DNA from: UBA964 sp031382085
Lineage (GTDB): Bacteria; Pseudomonadota; Gammaproteobacteria; Steroidobacterales; Steroidobacteraceae
Length of the DNA: 64,000 nt
Assembly (NCBI GenBank): GCA_031382085.1
Contig: JANMYM010000027.1
Location: 106,085 to 170,084, forward strand
Direction: 5' to 3'
The position numbers and the translations under genes are program-made. Each line of letters begins with the position of its first letter. The first letter of the stretch is position 1. Of this stretch, positions 47,010 to 55,527 are shown piece after piece. The notes below the pieces were generated by a model. The model saw only the letters and a list, made by a program, of their open reading frames with translations. It searched no databases and was not told the DNA's origin.

Positions 47010-48353
47010 ATGGAATCCCACCCCGCGGCGGGCCAGTCCGCTCCCTTTGCCGACCACCTGTCGGTTGTTACAGCTCATACCGCAAGGGCACTGGCGGCGA
47101 GTGGCTACGACTCCCTGTTGCTGTGCTCAGGGACCCGCAGGCTGGTGTTCCGCGACGACTTCCATTTCCCGTTCCGGGCCAATGCGCCGTTCAAGGGATT
47201 CCTGCCTCTCATCGATGCGCCGGAATCGTTTGTCTATTTCGTTCCCGGTGCGAAGCCATTGCTGATTTTTCAGCGTGACGACGACTACTGGCACAAGCCC
47301 GCCCGGTTGCCTGCGGCGGAGTGGGTCGCATCTTTCGACGTCCGTGTTGTTAGCAGCCGCGCGGCCGCCCGCGCGGCCCTGCCCAGGGACCTGAGCCGCA
47401 GCGCTTTTGTCGGTGAAGCGTTCGCTGAGCTAACAAACTTCGGAGTGGGCGCGGTGAACCCGGAACATCTGCTGATCCGTCTGGAGTTCCCGCGGGCCGT
47501 CAAGACACCCTACGAGGTGGCGGCAATGCGAACTGCCAACCTGCTGGGAGCGCGTGGTCACACGGCCGCTGCAAAAGCCTTTGCAGCGGGCGGTTCCGAG
47601 TTCGACATCTCACTGGCGTTCCTGCGCGGCACCGGGCTGCGCGAACAGGAATTACCGTACAACCCGATCATCGCGCTGAACGAAAGCGCGGCGGTATTGC
47701 ACTACCAGGTGCAGGAGCGTGAGTCACCGCCTGCCCGGCATTCCCTGCTGATCGACGCCGGTGCCGAGTTCGCCGGCTACGCCAGCGACATCACGCGTAC
47801 CCATGCGGCGGCGCCGGGCGACTTCGCAGACCTAATCGTCGCCATGGACAGGCTCCAGCTGCAGCTCTGTGACCGCACGCGCGCCGGTGTCGATTGGCGC
47901 GATATTCACCTGCTGTCGTACCAGCGAATAGGCCAGTTGCTGATCGATGCGGGGGTGCTGCGTTGCAGTCTGGATGAAGCCCAGGCGCGCGGCGTGATTC
48001 GCGTTTTCTATCCGCACGGTATCGGTCATTTGTTAGGCCTGCAGGTACATGACGCAGGCGGCCTGTGGGCCGATGACAGTGGCCGGACGATCGCGCGGCC
48101 GGATGGTCACCCGTTCCTGCGCCTGACCCGCGTGCTCGAGCCTGGTTTCGTGGTCACCATGGAGCCCGGCCTGTATTTTATCGACGCGCTGTTAGCGCAA
48201 GCGCGCCAGGATGAACGTGGCCCGGCCATCGATTGGTCACGAGTGGAAGCGCTGCGGCCCTTTGGCGGCATCCGGATCGAGGACAATCTGGTGGTGCAGC
48301 CGTCAGGCCCGCCGGAAAACCTGACCCGTAACGCATTCCGGGCGGCGGCCTGA
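47010..48353 (+). CDS. pepQ: Xaa-Pro dipeptidase (PepQ-like, M24)
   Basis: The enzyme cleaves dipeptides with C-terminal proline. The 447-residue protein has the creatinase-type N-domain and an M24 pita-bread catalytic domain. The metal ligands are visible as IDAGAEFAGYASDITRTH (two Asp), YPHGIGHLLGLQVHD (His), TMEPGLYF (Glu) and IRIEDNLVV (Glu). The length and the insert after the N-domain fit bacterial PepQ (443 residues in E. coli). Its stop codon sits in the loop of a terminator-like hairpin. Confidence 0.92.
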   Translation: MESHPAAGQSAPFADHLSVVTAHTARALAASGYDSLLLCSGTRRLVFRDDFHFPFRANAPFKGFLPLIDAPESFVYFVPGAKPLLIFQRDDDYWHKPARLPAAEWVASFDVRVVSSRAAARAALPRDLSRSAFVGEAFAELTNFGVGAVNPEHLLIRLEFPRAVKTPYEVAAMRTANLLGARGHTAAAKAFAAGGSEFDISLAFLRGTGLREQELPYNPIIALNESAAVLHYQVQERESPPARHSLLIDAGAEFAGYASDITRTHAAAPGDFADLIVAMDRLQLQLCDRTRAGVDWRDIHLLSYQRIGQLLIDAGVLRCSLDEAQARGVIRVFYPHGIGHLLGLQVHDAGGLWADDSGRTIARPDGHPFLRLTRVLEPGFVVTMEPGLYFIDALLAQARQDERGPAIDWSRVEALRPFGGIRIEDNLVVQPSGPPENLTRNAFRAAA

Positions 48354-48369
48354 GGCCGCCACCCGGAAT
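48335..48369 (+). terminator. hairpin overlapping the pepQ stop codon
   Basis: ATTCCGGG plus GGCGGCC pairs with GGCCGCC plus CCCGGAAT across one mismatch, giving a 15-bp stem. The loop is the three bases of the pepQ TGA stop. No T-run follows immediately (GGTTAGC), so it may work with Rho or as an mRNA-stabilising structure. Confidence 0.55.
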
Positions 48370-48395
48370 GGTTAGCTGAAAATTCGCGCGGTTGA

Positions 48396-48788
48396 CTATT
48401 TTTTCAACAGATCGCGAATTTCGCCAAGCAGCACTTCAGTCGCGGACGGCGGAGGTGGCGGTGCGCTCGGGGCGGGCTTCTTGAGCTTGTTCAGGGCCTT
48501 GATGGCCATGAAAATTACGATGGCAACAATCAGGAAGTCGAAAATCGACTGCAGAAATACGCCGTACTTCAGCATGATTTCAGTCTTGCCGTCGGCGGCC
48601 ATGCCCAGGCTCGCGGCCAGCGTCGAAAAATCGACCCCGCCCACGATCTTGCCCAACAAGGGCATGACGATATCGCCGACGAACGACGCCACGATCTTGC
48701 CGAACGCGACGCCGATGATGACGCCGACTGCGAGATCGACCACGTTGCCTTTCATGGCAAACTCTTTGAACTCAGACGCGAAACTCAT
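48396..48788 (-). CDS. mscL: large-conductance mechanosensitive channel
   Basis: MscL is the turgor safety valve of the inner membrane. The 130-residue protein has the amphipathic N-helix SFASEFKEFAMKGNVVDLAVG, TM1 (VVDLAVGVIIGVAFGKIVAS), the periplasmic loop and TM2 (FLIVAIVIFMAIKALNKL). A short Pro-rich linker leads to the C-terminal helix (ATEVLLGEIRDLLKK). ATG at 48788 matches the family start; an upstream frame extension is not conserved. Confidence 0.95.
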   Translation of the reverse strand: MSFASEFKEFAMKGNVVDLAVGVIIGVAFGKIVASFVGDIVMPLLGKIVGGVDFSTLAASLGMAADGKTEIMLKYGVFLQSIFDFLIVAIVIFMAIKALNKLKKPAPSAPPPPPSATEVLLGEIRDLLKK

Positions 48789-48837
48789 TCCAGGTCTCCC
48801 CGTTGCAAAATGATTAAAACGAAAGGCTAACACAGAA

Positions 48838-49314
48838 ATGCAATATGCAGACTACGTCAGATTGGTTGAGGAAAGGTACTTCGGCAACGTTAGCCTGAAC
48901 AGGCAGGCCGAGGTGCTGGCCTGCTTCACACAGGACGCCGAGATACTGATTCGTCACGGCGACATCCCCACGCGAATCCTGAAGGGTCAGCCCGGCCCCG
49001 GTGAGTCTCATATCAGCGATTTCTGGCAGCACTTGAACAGTAATTTCCAGGCGGTTTTCAGGAACTTTGCGCACTTCGTGGATCTCGAGCAGCGGCGCTG
49101 CGCGGCGACTTTCCAGGTCACGCTGACACCGAGGCCCGGCTCAGGCTTCGAGTCTCAGGGCGTGCAGACGCTGCAGAACTGCAATTTTTTCTGGCTGCGT
49201 GGCCCGCTCATCGAACGGATGATTGTCTATTACGCCAACCCGGGCGTGGCCAGTGGCGAGCCCTCAACAGCAAACCGGCCGACGGGATACCCGCCGGCCG
49301 GCTATGCTGGCTAA
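48838..49314 (+). CDS. NTF2-like (SnoaL-type) protein
   Basis: The 158-residue soluble protein has the alpha plus beta pattern of the NTF2/SnoaL fold. Its N-terminal helices (YADYVRLVEERYFGNVSL) and LACFTQDAEILIRHGD are followed by a curved sheet (FAHFVDLEQRRCAATFQVTL) and LIERMIVYYAN. The C-terminal 25 residues are Pro/Gly-rich. Function unknown. It diverges from mscL with about 50 bp between starts and converges with rplQ. Confidence 0.65.
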   Translation: MQYADYVRLVEERYFGNVSLNRQAEVLACFTQDAEILIRHGDIPTRILKGQPGPGESHISDFWQHLNSNFQAVFRNFAHFVDLEQRRCAATFQVTLTPRPGSGFESQGVQTLQNCNFFWLRGPLIERMIVYYANPGVASGEPSTANRPTGYPPAGYAG

Positions 49315-49338
49315 CAAACGTGACGGTCGCGCGAACGA

Positions 49339-49872
49339 TCAGCGTTTTGACTTGGTCTTGGACTTCGCTTTGGCTTTAGCTTTGACTTTGGCCTTGGCTT
49401 TCGGCTTCGCCCTGGGCTTGGCGGCTGCTTGCGCCTTGCCGTCAGCTGCCTTGGCCGGCGCGGCTTCCGCCTTGGTTTTTGCCGGGTCTTCCGTCGCCGG
49501 AACACTGACCGGGCCCGTGCGCTCAACCAATTGCATCAGCGCCATCGGGGCGTTATCGCCAGGACGCGGCATCATCCGCAGGATACGCGTGTAGCCGCCA
49601 GGTCGGCCGTTGAATCGACGGCCCAGATCGCTGAACAGCTTGCCCACGACTTCGCTGTCACGCAAACGCGCAAATGCAAGGCGACGACGCGATTCGCTGT
49701 CAGTTTTCGCAAGCGTGATCAGCGGCTCAACGACGCGACGCAGTTCCTTGGCCTTGGGCAAGGTGGTCTGGATGGACTCGTAGCGCAATAAGGCGACGCT
49801 CAAGTTGCGCATCAACGCGTGTCGATGCGGTGCCTTGCGCGAAAGCTGACGCCCGGAAAGTCTGTGTCGCAT
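49339..49872 (-). CDS. rplQ: 50S ribosomal protein L17 with basic C-terminal extension
   Basis: The core is L17 (MRHRLSGRQLSRKAPHRHAL, RYESIQTTLPKAKELRRVVE, GRPGGYTRILRMMPRPGDNAP). At 177 residues it is about 50 longer than the E. coli protein; the extra C-terminus is Ala/Lys/Pro-rich with repeated KAKAK units and is presumably disordered. It is the last gene of the alpha operon, downstream of rpoA. Confidence 0.95.
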   Translation of the reverse strand: MRHRLSGRQLSRKAPHRHALMRNLSVALLRYESIQTTLPKAKELRRVVEPLITLAKTDSESRRRLAFARLRDSEVVGKLFSDLGRRFNGRPGGYTRILRMMPRPGDNAPMALMQLVERTGPVSVPATEDPAKTKAEAAPAKAADGKAQAAAKPRAKPKAKAKVKAKAKAKSKTKSKR

Positions 49873-49891
49873 GATCTAACAACCTCTAATT

Positions 49892-50899
49892 CTAAATCAG
49901 ACTGCGGGGCTCGTCGTGTCGCAATCCCGCCGGCGGCCAGCCGTCGAGCCGCATGCCCAGCATCAAGCCATGGCTCTGCAGGACTTCTTTGATTTCGGTG
50001 AGCGACTTCTTGCCAAGATTCGGCGTGCGCAGCAATTCGACTTCGGTGCGCTGCACCAGATCGCCAATGTAATGGATGTTTTCCGCCTTCAGGCAGTTCG
50101 CGCTGCGCACGGTGAGCTCGAGCTCGTCCACGGGACGCAGCAGGATCGGATCGAACTGCATTTCGGTGGTCTTCGGGCTGGCTTCGTCTTCACCCTGCAG
50201 ATCGACAAATACCGACAACTGATCCTTGAGGATGCTGCCTGCGCGACGGATGGCTTCTTCCGCATCGATCGTGCCGTTGGTCTCGATGTCGATGACCAGC
50301 TTGTCGAGGTCGGTGCGCTGTTCGACGCGAGCGGATTCGACCGTATAGGTCACACGACGGACCGGGCTGAACGAAGCATCGAGCTGCAGACGGCCGATCG
50401 GGCGCGACGCGACCTCGTCGAAGTTGGCGCGCTGCGTGGCTGGACGATAGCCGCGGCCGCGCTCGATCTTCAGCGTCATGTTGAGTTCGCCCGCCTTGGT
50501 CAGGTTCGCGATCACCAGTTCGGGATTCACGACTTCGATGTCGTGGTCCGTCTGGATGTCGCCGGCCGTGACCGGGCCCGGGCCCTTCTTGGACAGCCGC
50601 AATTCCGCGACGTCGCGCGAATGCGCACGCAGCGCCAGCAGCTTGAGATTCAGGAGCACGTCCACGACGTCTTCCTGGACCCCTTCGATGGAGGTGTATT
50701 CGTGCAGAACGCCTTCGATCTCCACCTCAGTAACGGCGGCGCCCGGCATGGACGACAGCAGCACGCGCCGCAGCGCATTGCCGAGCGTATGTCCGAAGCC
50801 GCGTTCGAATGGCTCGATGACAACCCGCGCCTGGCGCGGGCCGATCGGAGTCACTTTGACAACGCGGGGCTTCAGGAACTCAGTAACGGATCCTTGCAT
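49892..50899 (-). CDS. rpoA: RNA polymerase alpha subunit
   Basis: The 335-residue subunit has the assembly domain (RGFGHTLGNALRRVLLSSMP, LNLKLLALRAHSRDVAELRL) and a C-terminal alphaCTD (VDELELTVRSANCLKAENIHYIGDLVQRTE with helix-hairpin-helix TPNLGKKSLTEIKEVLQSHG). ATG giving MQGSVTEFLKPRV matches the family start. It lies between rpsD and rplQ. Confidence 0.98.
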   Translation of the reverse strand: MQGSVTEFLKPRVVKVTPIGPRQARVVIEPFERGFGHTLGNALRRVLLSSMPGAAVTEVEIEGVLHEYTSIEGVQEDVVDVLLNLKLLALRAHSRDVAELRLSKKGPGPVTAGDIQTDHDIEVVNPELVIANLTKAGELNMTLKIERGRGYRPATQRANFDEVASRPIGRLQLDASFSPVRRVTYTVESARVEQRTDLDKLVIDIETNGTIDAEEAIRRAGSILKDQLSVFVDLQGEDEASPKTTEMQFDPILLRPVDELELTVRSANCLKAENIHYIGDLVQRTEVELLRTPNLGKKSLTEIKEVLQSHGLMLGMRLDGWPPAGLRHDEPRSLI

Positions 50900-50937
50900 G
50901 GCCGATTCCTTAACTAACAAACTTGAACAAACAAAAA

Positions 50938-51561
50938 TTACTTCGAATACAACTCGACAACCAGATTCTCATTGATGTCCGGGAGAATGTCGTCGCGCGC
51001 CGGTACCTGCCTGAGGACCCCGCGCATTTCCTTGTCATTCACGTCGACCCAATCAGCAAACCCGACCTGCGTGGCAATCTGCATCGCACTCTGGATGCGC
51101 AGCTGCTTGCGGGCTTTTTCGCGCACCTGCACCACATCGCCCGCCTTGCACTGATAGGACGCGATGGTCACCACCTCGCCATTGACGTCGATGGACTTGT
51201 GGCTGACAAGCTGGCGCGCTTCGGCACGCGTGGACGCAAAACCCATGCGATACACCACGTTGTCGAGCCGACACTCGAGCAGCTTCAACAGGTTCTCACC
51301 CGTCGAACCCGAGCGGCGCGCAGCTTCCGTGTAGTAGTTCGAGAACTGACGCTCGAGCACGCCATACATGCGGCGCAGCTTCTGCTTCTCGCGCAGCTGC
51401 AGGCCGTAGTCCGACAGGCGCTGCTTGCGCTCGCCCTTGATGCCACCCGGTGGCACCTGCAGCTTGCACTTGCTCTCCAGCGGCTTGACGCCACTCTTCA
51501 GAAACAGATCTGTGCCCTCGCGGCGAGCGAGTTTGCACTTGGGACCAATGTATCGAGCCAT
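50938..51561 (-). CDS. rpsD: 30S ribosomal protein S4
   Basis: The 207-residue protein begins ARYIGPKCKLARREGTDLFL and contains the S4 RNA-binding domain (LDNVVYRMGFASTRAEARQL then VSHKSIDVNGEVV). In E. coli S4 also represses the alpha operon translationally; no such site was checked here. It is in the usual place between rpsK and rpoA. Confidence 0.98.
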   Translation of the reverse strand: MARYIGPKCKLARREGTDLFLKSGVKPLESKCKLQVPPGGIKGERKQRLSDYGLQLREKQKLRRMYGVLERQFSNYYTEAARRSGSTGENLLKLLECRLDNVVYRMGFASTRAEARQLVSHKSIDVNGEVVTIASYQCKAGDVVQVREKARKQLRIQSAMQIATQVGFADWVDVNDKEMRGVLRQVPARDDILPDINENLVVELYSK

Positions 51562-51590
51562 CTTGCTTACCTTTAAATTAGACGCGCAAA

Positions 51591-52019
51591 TTAGACGCGG
51601 CGCTTCTTGGGCGGACGGCAGCCGTTATGCGGGATCGGCGTGACGTCCAAAATGCTGGTGACTTTCAAGCCGCAGCCATTCAGGGCTCGTACCGCCGATT
51701 CGCGGCCGGGGCCCGGGCCACCGACACGAACTTCAACGTTCTTGACGCCGTGCTCCTGCGCAGCGACGCCGGCCTTCTCGGCCGCAACCTGCGCAGCAAA
51801 CGGCGTGCTCTTGCGCGAGCCACGGAAGCCGCAGCCGCCCGAGGTCGCCCAGGACAGCGTATTGCCCTGCCGGTCGGTGATCGTGATGATCGTGTTATTG
51901 AACGACGCATGCACGTGGGCAATGCCGTCCAGCACGTTCTTGCGCGCTTTTTTCGGCTTTTTGGCGCCGCCGGCCGCTGCCGCTGCGCTATCCGTTGCCG
52001 GTGTTTTCTGCTCTGCCAT
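51591..52019 (-). CDS. rpsK: 30S ribosomal protein S11
   Basis: S11 lines the platform of the 30S subunit. The 142-residue protein has a short Ala-rich lead followed by the core HVHASFNNTIITITDRQGNT, GFRGSRKSTPFAAQVAAEKA and the C-terminal ILDVTPIPHNGCRPPKKRRV. The N-terminal lead is about 12 residues longer than in E. coli. Confidence 0.98.
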   Translation of the reverse strand: MAEQKTPATDSAAAAAGGAKKPKKARKNVLDGIAHVHASFNNTIITITDRQGNTLSWATSGGCGFRGSRKSTPFAAQVAAEKAGVAAQEHGVKNVEVRVGGPGPGRESAVRALNGCGLKVTSILDVTPIPHNGCRPPKKRRV

Positions 52020-52051
52020 AAATCTCCTGTCAACCCTTCTGTCAGCGTTTT

Positions 52052-52061
52052 GTTAGCTAAC
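52052..52061. repeat. self-complementary GTTAGCTAAC between rpsM and rpsK
   Basis: Two copies of the window-wide GTTAG word meet head to head here as a 10-bp perfect palindrome. It lies in the 62-bp spacer between the rpsM stop and the rpsK start. It is the only perfect pair I saw. Confidence 0.9.
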
Positions 52062-52081
52062 GCGACCTGTATTGCCTGCGC

Positions 52082-52462
52082 CTAGACCTTGCCCGGAGGC
52101 GCGTTCAACTTGACTGCCTGGCGACGCGGACCCTTGCGGCTGCGCGCGTTGGTGCGGGTACGCTGACCGCGGACCGGCAAACCCTTGCGATGACGCATGC
52201 CGCGGTAGGTGCCAAGATCCATCAATCGCTTGATGTTCATGGACACCTCGCGGCGCAGATCGCCTTCCACCAGGCCCTTGGCGATTTGCGAACGCAGCGC
52301 ATTCACTTCCGGCTCGGTCAGGTCCTTGACCTTGGTGTGCGGATCGACGCCAGCCAGCGCGCAGACCGTGCGCGCGCGCGTGCGGCCGACGCCGTAAATA
52401 TGGGTCAAGCCGATCCAGATGTGCTTGTTCATCGGAATGTTGATGCCAGCGATACGTGCCAT
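52082..52462 (-). CDS. rpsM: 30S ribosomal protein S13
   Basis: S13 contacts the 50S subunit and the P-site tRNA. The 126-residue protein has ARIAGINIPMNKHIWIGLTH, GVGRTRARTVCALAGVD, the DLRREVSMNIKRLMDLGTYR segment and the basic C-terminal tail. GTTAGC sits directly upstream of its ATG. It is the first gene of the alpha-operon part, after rpmJ. Confidence 0.97.
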   Translation of the reverse strand: MARIAGINIPMNKHIWIGLTHIYGVGRTRARTVCALAGVDPHTKVKDLTEPEVNALRSQIAKGLVEGDLRREVSMNIKRLMDLGTYRGMRHRKGLPVRGQRTRTNARSRKGPRRQAVKLNAPPGKV

Positions 52463-52483
52463 GTTAGCTTCCTGTTATCCCTT

Positions 52484-52597
52484 TTAACCCTGGCGCTGTT
52501 TGTGGCGCGGGTCTTTGCAAATCACGTAAATCACGCGTCGGCGACGCACGATCTTGCAGTCTTTGCAGATTTTCTTGACGGACGGACGGACCTTCAT
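52484..52597 (-). CDS. rpmJ: 50S ribosomal protein L36
   Basis: This 37-residue gene encodes MKVRPSVKKICKDCKIVRRR and ends KDPRHKQRQG. The zinc-ribbon ligands CxxC, Cys and His are all present, so it is the zinc-binding (C+) form. It lies 12 bp after secY and 21 bp before rpsM. Confidence 0.97.
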   Translation of the reverse strand: MKVRPSVKKICKDCKIVRRRRVIYVICKDPRHKQRQG

Positions 52598-52609
52598 TTT
52601 GCGTTCCTC

Positions 52610-53965
52610 TTAACCCTTGCTTTTGCCATCGTCCCTGCCGGTGCCAAGCAGGTTGGCCTTGTTCAGCAGGTTGCCGTACTGGTGCGACATCATTTGCGCC
52701 TGCAACTGCGCCATGAAATCCATCGCGACGACGACGACAATCATCAATGACGTGCCGCCGAACTGGAACGGCACACCACCCTTTGAAAACATGAACTCGG
52801 GCAACAAGCACACGCTCATGACATAGAGCGCGCCCCACAGTGTCAGCCGTGTCAGCACCTTGTCGATATAGTCGCCGGTGTGCTGACCGGGACGGATACC
52901 CGGCACAAATGCGCCCTGCTTCTTGAGGTTATCGGCGGTCTCGCGCGCATTGAAGACCAGCGCCGTATAGAAGAAGCAGAAAAACAGGATCAGGCTGGCG
53001 TACAAAACCAGGTGCAATGGCTGGCCATAGCCGAGCGCGTTAGCCAGGTTCTGCATGAAATCCGCAACCGGCCCTTCCCTTCCCGTGGCAAAGAAGCTCG
53101 CGATGGTTGCCGGGAACAGCAGCAGGCTTGACGCGAAAATCGGCGGGATAACGCCCGACATATTGAGCTTGAACGGCAGGTGCGTGGTTTGACCGCCCAT
53201 CATGCGCCGGCCCACCTGGCGCTTGGCGAAATTCACGGCGATGCGGCGCTGTGCGCGTTCAACGTAGACGCAGAAGGCCGTTACTAAAAGGACCATCAGG
53301 ATCAGCATCAAGGCGAAACCCGGCCCCATCTGGCCGCTGGAAATCTGCTCGAGTGTCGTACCCAGGGCGCCCGGCAGGCCCGAGACAATGCCGGCGAGAA
53401 TGATCATGGAAATACCGTTGCCGATGCCGCGCTCGGTGATCTGCTCGCCGAGCCACATCAGGAACATCGTGCCGGTGGTCATGGTCAGCGTCGCGACAAA
53501 CAGGAAGTTCCATCCCGACACAATCGTGAAGGCGTTGTTCTGCAACGCCAGGGCCGCGCTCAGGGACTGAACGATCGCGAGCCCCAGCGTGCCGTAGCGC
53601 GTGATCTGCGTGAGCTTGCGGCGGCCTGATTCGCCTTCCTTGCGAAACTCTTCCCAGGGCGGATAGACCATCGACACCATCTGCACGATGATCGAGGCAG
53701 AGATGTAAGGCATCACGCCCATCGCGAAAATGGACAGGCGCTCCAGCGCGCCGCCTGAGAACAGGTTCGCGATGCCGAGGATCGTGCCCTGATTGTCGCG
53801 GAAGAAGTTGGCAACCTGCTCCGGGTTGATACCGGGCACCGGAATGAAGGTGCCAATGCGGTAAACGATCAACGCCCCGACCAGGAAAATGAGGCGCGTG
53901 CGAATCTCGCTGAAACGCGATGCATCTGCCAGCAAAGCCGTCGGATTGTTAGGATTGTTAGCCAT
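52610..53965 (-). CDS. secY: preprotein translocase subunit SecY
   Basis: SecY is the pore of the Sec translocon in the inner membrane. The 451-residue protein has ten hydrophobic helices and family stretches RLIFLVGALIVYRIGTFIPV, GVMPYISASIIVQ, FAKRQVGRRMMGGQTTHLPF, and GIRPGQHTGDYIDKVLTRLT. It ends with a conserved basic tail. Codons 2-6 (ANNPN) contain two GTTAG words nine bases apart on the opposite strand. It lies downstream of rplO. Confidence 0.97.
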   Translation of the reverse strand: MANNPNNPTALLADASRFSEIRTRLIFLVGALIVYRIGTFIPVPGINPEQVANFFRDNQGTILGIANLFSGGALERLSIFAMGVMPYISASIIVQMVSMVYPPWEEFRKEGESGRRKLTQITRYGTLGLAIVQSLSAALALQNNAFTIVSGWNFLFVATLTMTTGTMFLMWLGEQITERGIGNGISMIILAGIVSGLPGALGTTLEQISSGQMGPGFALMLILMVLLVTAFCVYVERAQRRIAVNFAKRQVGRRMMGGQTTHLPFKLNMSGVIPPIFASSLLLFPATIASFFATGREGPVADFMQNLANALGYGQPLHLVLYASLILFFCFFYTALVFNARETADNLKKQGAFVPGIRPGQHTGDYIDKVLTRLTLWGALYVMSVCLLPEFMFSKGGVPFQFGGTSLMIVVVVAMDFMAQLQAQMMSHQYGNLLNKANLLGTGRDDGKSKG

Positions 53966-53992
53966 TCGTTGTCTTAGTTGGTCCGTTCCGGA

Positions 53993-54424
53993 CTAAGCAA
54001 TGCTGCCGCCAGCAGCTTCGATCGCCGCGCGCGCACCCTTGGTCGCGGCCACACCCTGCAGGGTATAGGCGCGGTCGGCCTTGCCCGAGAGCACCACCTT
54101 GGCCTGCAGGGCACCGGGCGATATCACGTTGGCAGCCTTCAATGCCGCCAGGTCAACGGTCGTGCCCGTCAGTTTCGCCAGTTCGCTCAGGCGCACTTCG
54201 GCGCGGGTCACCTTGATCTTGGACCGGAAGCCGACCTTGGGCATGCGGCGCTGCAAGGGCATCTGGCCGCCTTCGAAGCCGACTTTGTGATAGCCGCCTT
54301 TGCGCGCGCGCTGACCCTTGACGCCGCGGCCACAGGTCTTGCCCTGGCCGGCAGAAGCGCCACGTCCGACACGCAGCCGGTTACGGCGCGCGCCAGGCGC
54401 GGGTTTCATTGTATTGAGGCGCAT
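53993..54424 (-). CDS. rplO: 50S ribosomal protein L15
   Basis: The 143-residue protein has LNTMKPAPGARRNRLRVGRG, GQGKTCGRGVKGQRARKG and FEGGQMPLQRRMPKVGF, typical of L15. It overlaps no neighbour and follows rpmD in the spc order. Confidence 0.97.
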   Translation of the reverse strand: MRLNTMKPAPGARRNRLRVGRGASAGQGKTCGRGVKGQRARKGGYHKVGFEGGQMPLQRRMPKVGFRSKIKVTRAEVRLSELAKLTGTTVDLAALKAANVISPGALQAKVVLSGKADRAYTLQGVAATKGARAAIEAAGGSIA

Positions 54425-54425
54425 G

Positions 54426-54614
54426 TCAGGTTTTCTCCACTTTCAGCATGTGGGTCGCTGCATTGATCATGCCGAGATTTTCCGGCGTTCCCGTCACCAC
54501 CACGCTCTGATGGATGCGGCGCAGACCCAGGCCGCGGACACTCGACCGGATGGCCTTGAGCTGTCCCGCGACACTGCGCTTCAGCGTGATTTTCAGTTTT
54601 GCTGCCGTCGCCAT
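54426..54614 (-). CDS. rpmD: 50S ribosomal protein L30
   Basis: This 62-residue protein has ITLKRSVAGQLKAIRSSVRG and LGLRRIHQSVVVTGTPENLG, the L30 signature. ATG at 54614 gives the normal small size; the open frame extends 16 codons upstream into rpsE. Confidence 0.95.
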   Translation of the reverse strand: MATAAKLKITLKRSVAGQLKAIRSSVRGLGLRRIHQSVVVTGTPENLGMINAATHMLKVEKT

Positions 54615-54618
54615 ATCT

Positions 54619-55128
54619 TTAGCCTGTGATTTCATCGACCGTCTTGCCACGCTTCGCCGCAATGTCGTCGGGCGAGCGCAACAGCGCCAGAGCGTTCATG
54701 GTGGCGCGCACGACATTGATCGGGTTGCGCGAGCCATAGCTCTTGGCCAGCACGTTGCGGATCCCTGCGCACTCCATCACTGCGCGCATACCGCCGCCGG
54801 CAATGACGCCGGTACCTTCACTGGCCGGCTGCATGTAGACGCGGGTTGCGCCATGCGTACCGTTGACCGCGTAGTACAGCGTGTCCTTGCGCAACGCGAC
54901 ATTGATCATGCTCTTGCGCGCCGCGGACATCGCCTTGGAAATTGCGACCGGCACTTCACGCGCCTTGCCGAACCCAAAACCAACTTTGCCGGCACCGTCG
55001 CCCACGACCGTCAGCGCGGTAAAACCGAATTGACGTCCACCCTTGACAACCTTGGCGGTGCGATTGACCGCGACGAGTTTTTCCATGAACTCGTCTTGCG
55101 ACTGGGTTTTGTTATCCATTCTTGCCAT
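54619..55128 (-). CDS. rpsE: 30S ribosomal protein S5
   Basis: S5 helps keep decoding accurate. The 169-residue protein has MEKLVAVNRTAKVVKGGRQF, FGFGKAREVPVAISKAMSAA and GTGVIAGGGMRAVMECAGIR. It lies between rplR and rpmD. Confidence 0.98.
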   Translation of the reverse strand: MARMDNKTQSQDEFMEKLVAVNRTAKVVKGGRQFGFTALTVVGDGAGKVGFGFGKAREVPVAISKAMSAARKSMINVALRKDTLYYAVNGTHGATRVYMQPASEGTGVIAGGGMRAVMECAGIRNVLAKSYGSRNPINVVRATMNALALLRSPDDIAAKRGKTVDEITG

Positions 55129-55138
55129 GTGTTAGATC

Positions 55139-55498
55139 CTAAAACTCAAGACCGGCTTCACGCGCGGCGTCCGCCAGCGCCTGCACCCGACCGTGGTACA
55201 TGAAGCCGGAACGATCGAATGCGACCTTGGAAATGCCGGCGGCCTTGGCCCGTTCGGCAATGGCACGGCCGACAGCCTTCGCGGCCTCGACATTGCCGGT
55301 GCCCTTGAGGTCCTTGGCGACGGCTTCCTGCACGGTCGAAGCGGCGACCAGAACCTTTCCGCCGGCGTCGTCCACGACCTGCGCATACATGTGCTGCGGT
55401 GTGCGATGCACAGTCAGGCGCGGCACGCCGAGGCGACGGATCTGCGCCCGGGTCTTGGTTGCGCGGCGCTTGCGCCGCTGCTTCTTGGTGATCTGCAT
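55139..55498 (-). CDS. rplR: 50S ribosomal protein L18
   Basis: L18 binds 5S rRNA. The 119-residue protein has the basic N-terminus KKQRRKRRATKTRAQIRR, then RLTVHRTPQHMYAQVVDD and VAFDRSGFMYHGRVQALADA. Confidence 0.97.
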   Translation of the reverse strand: MQITKKQRRKRRATKTRAQIRRLGVPRLTVHRTPQHMYAQVVDDAGGKVLVAASTVQEAVAKDLKGTGNVEAAKAVGRAIAERAKAAGISKVAFDRSGFMYHGRVQALADAAREAGLEF

Positions 55499-55527
55499 AG
55501 TTGTTACTGGTTCTATATCTCTGGGGG

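Noticed and set aside
49916..50917. 333-codon plus-strand frame opposite rpoA
   Set aside because: It exactly mirrors rpoA and has no recognisable features.
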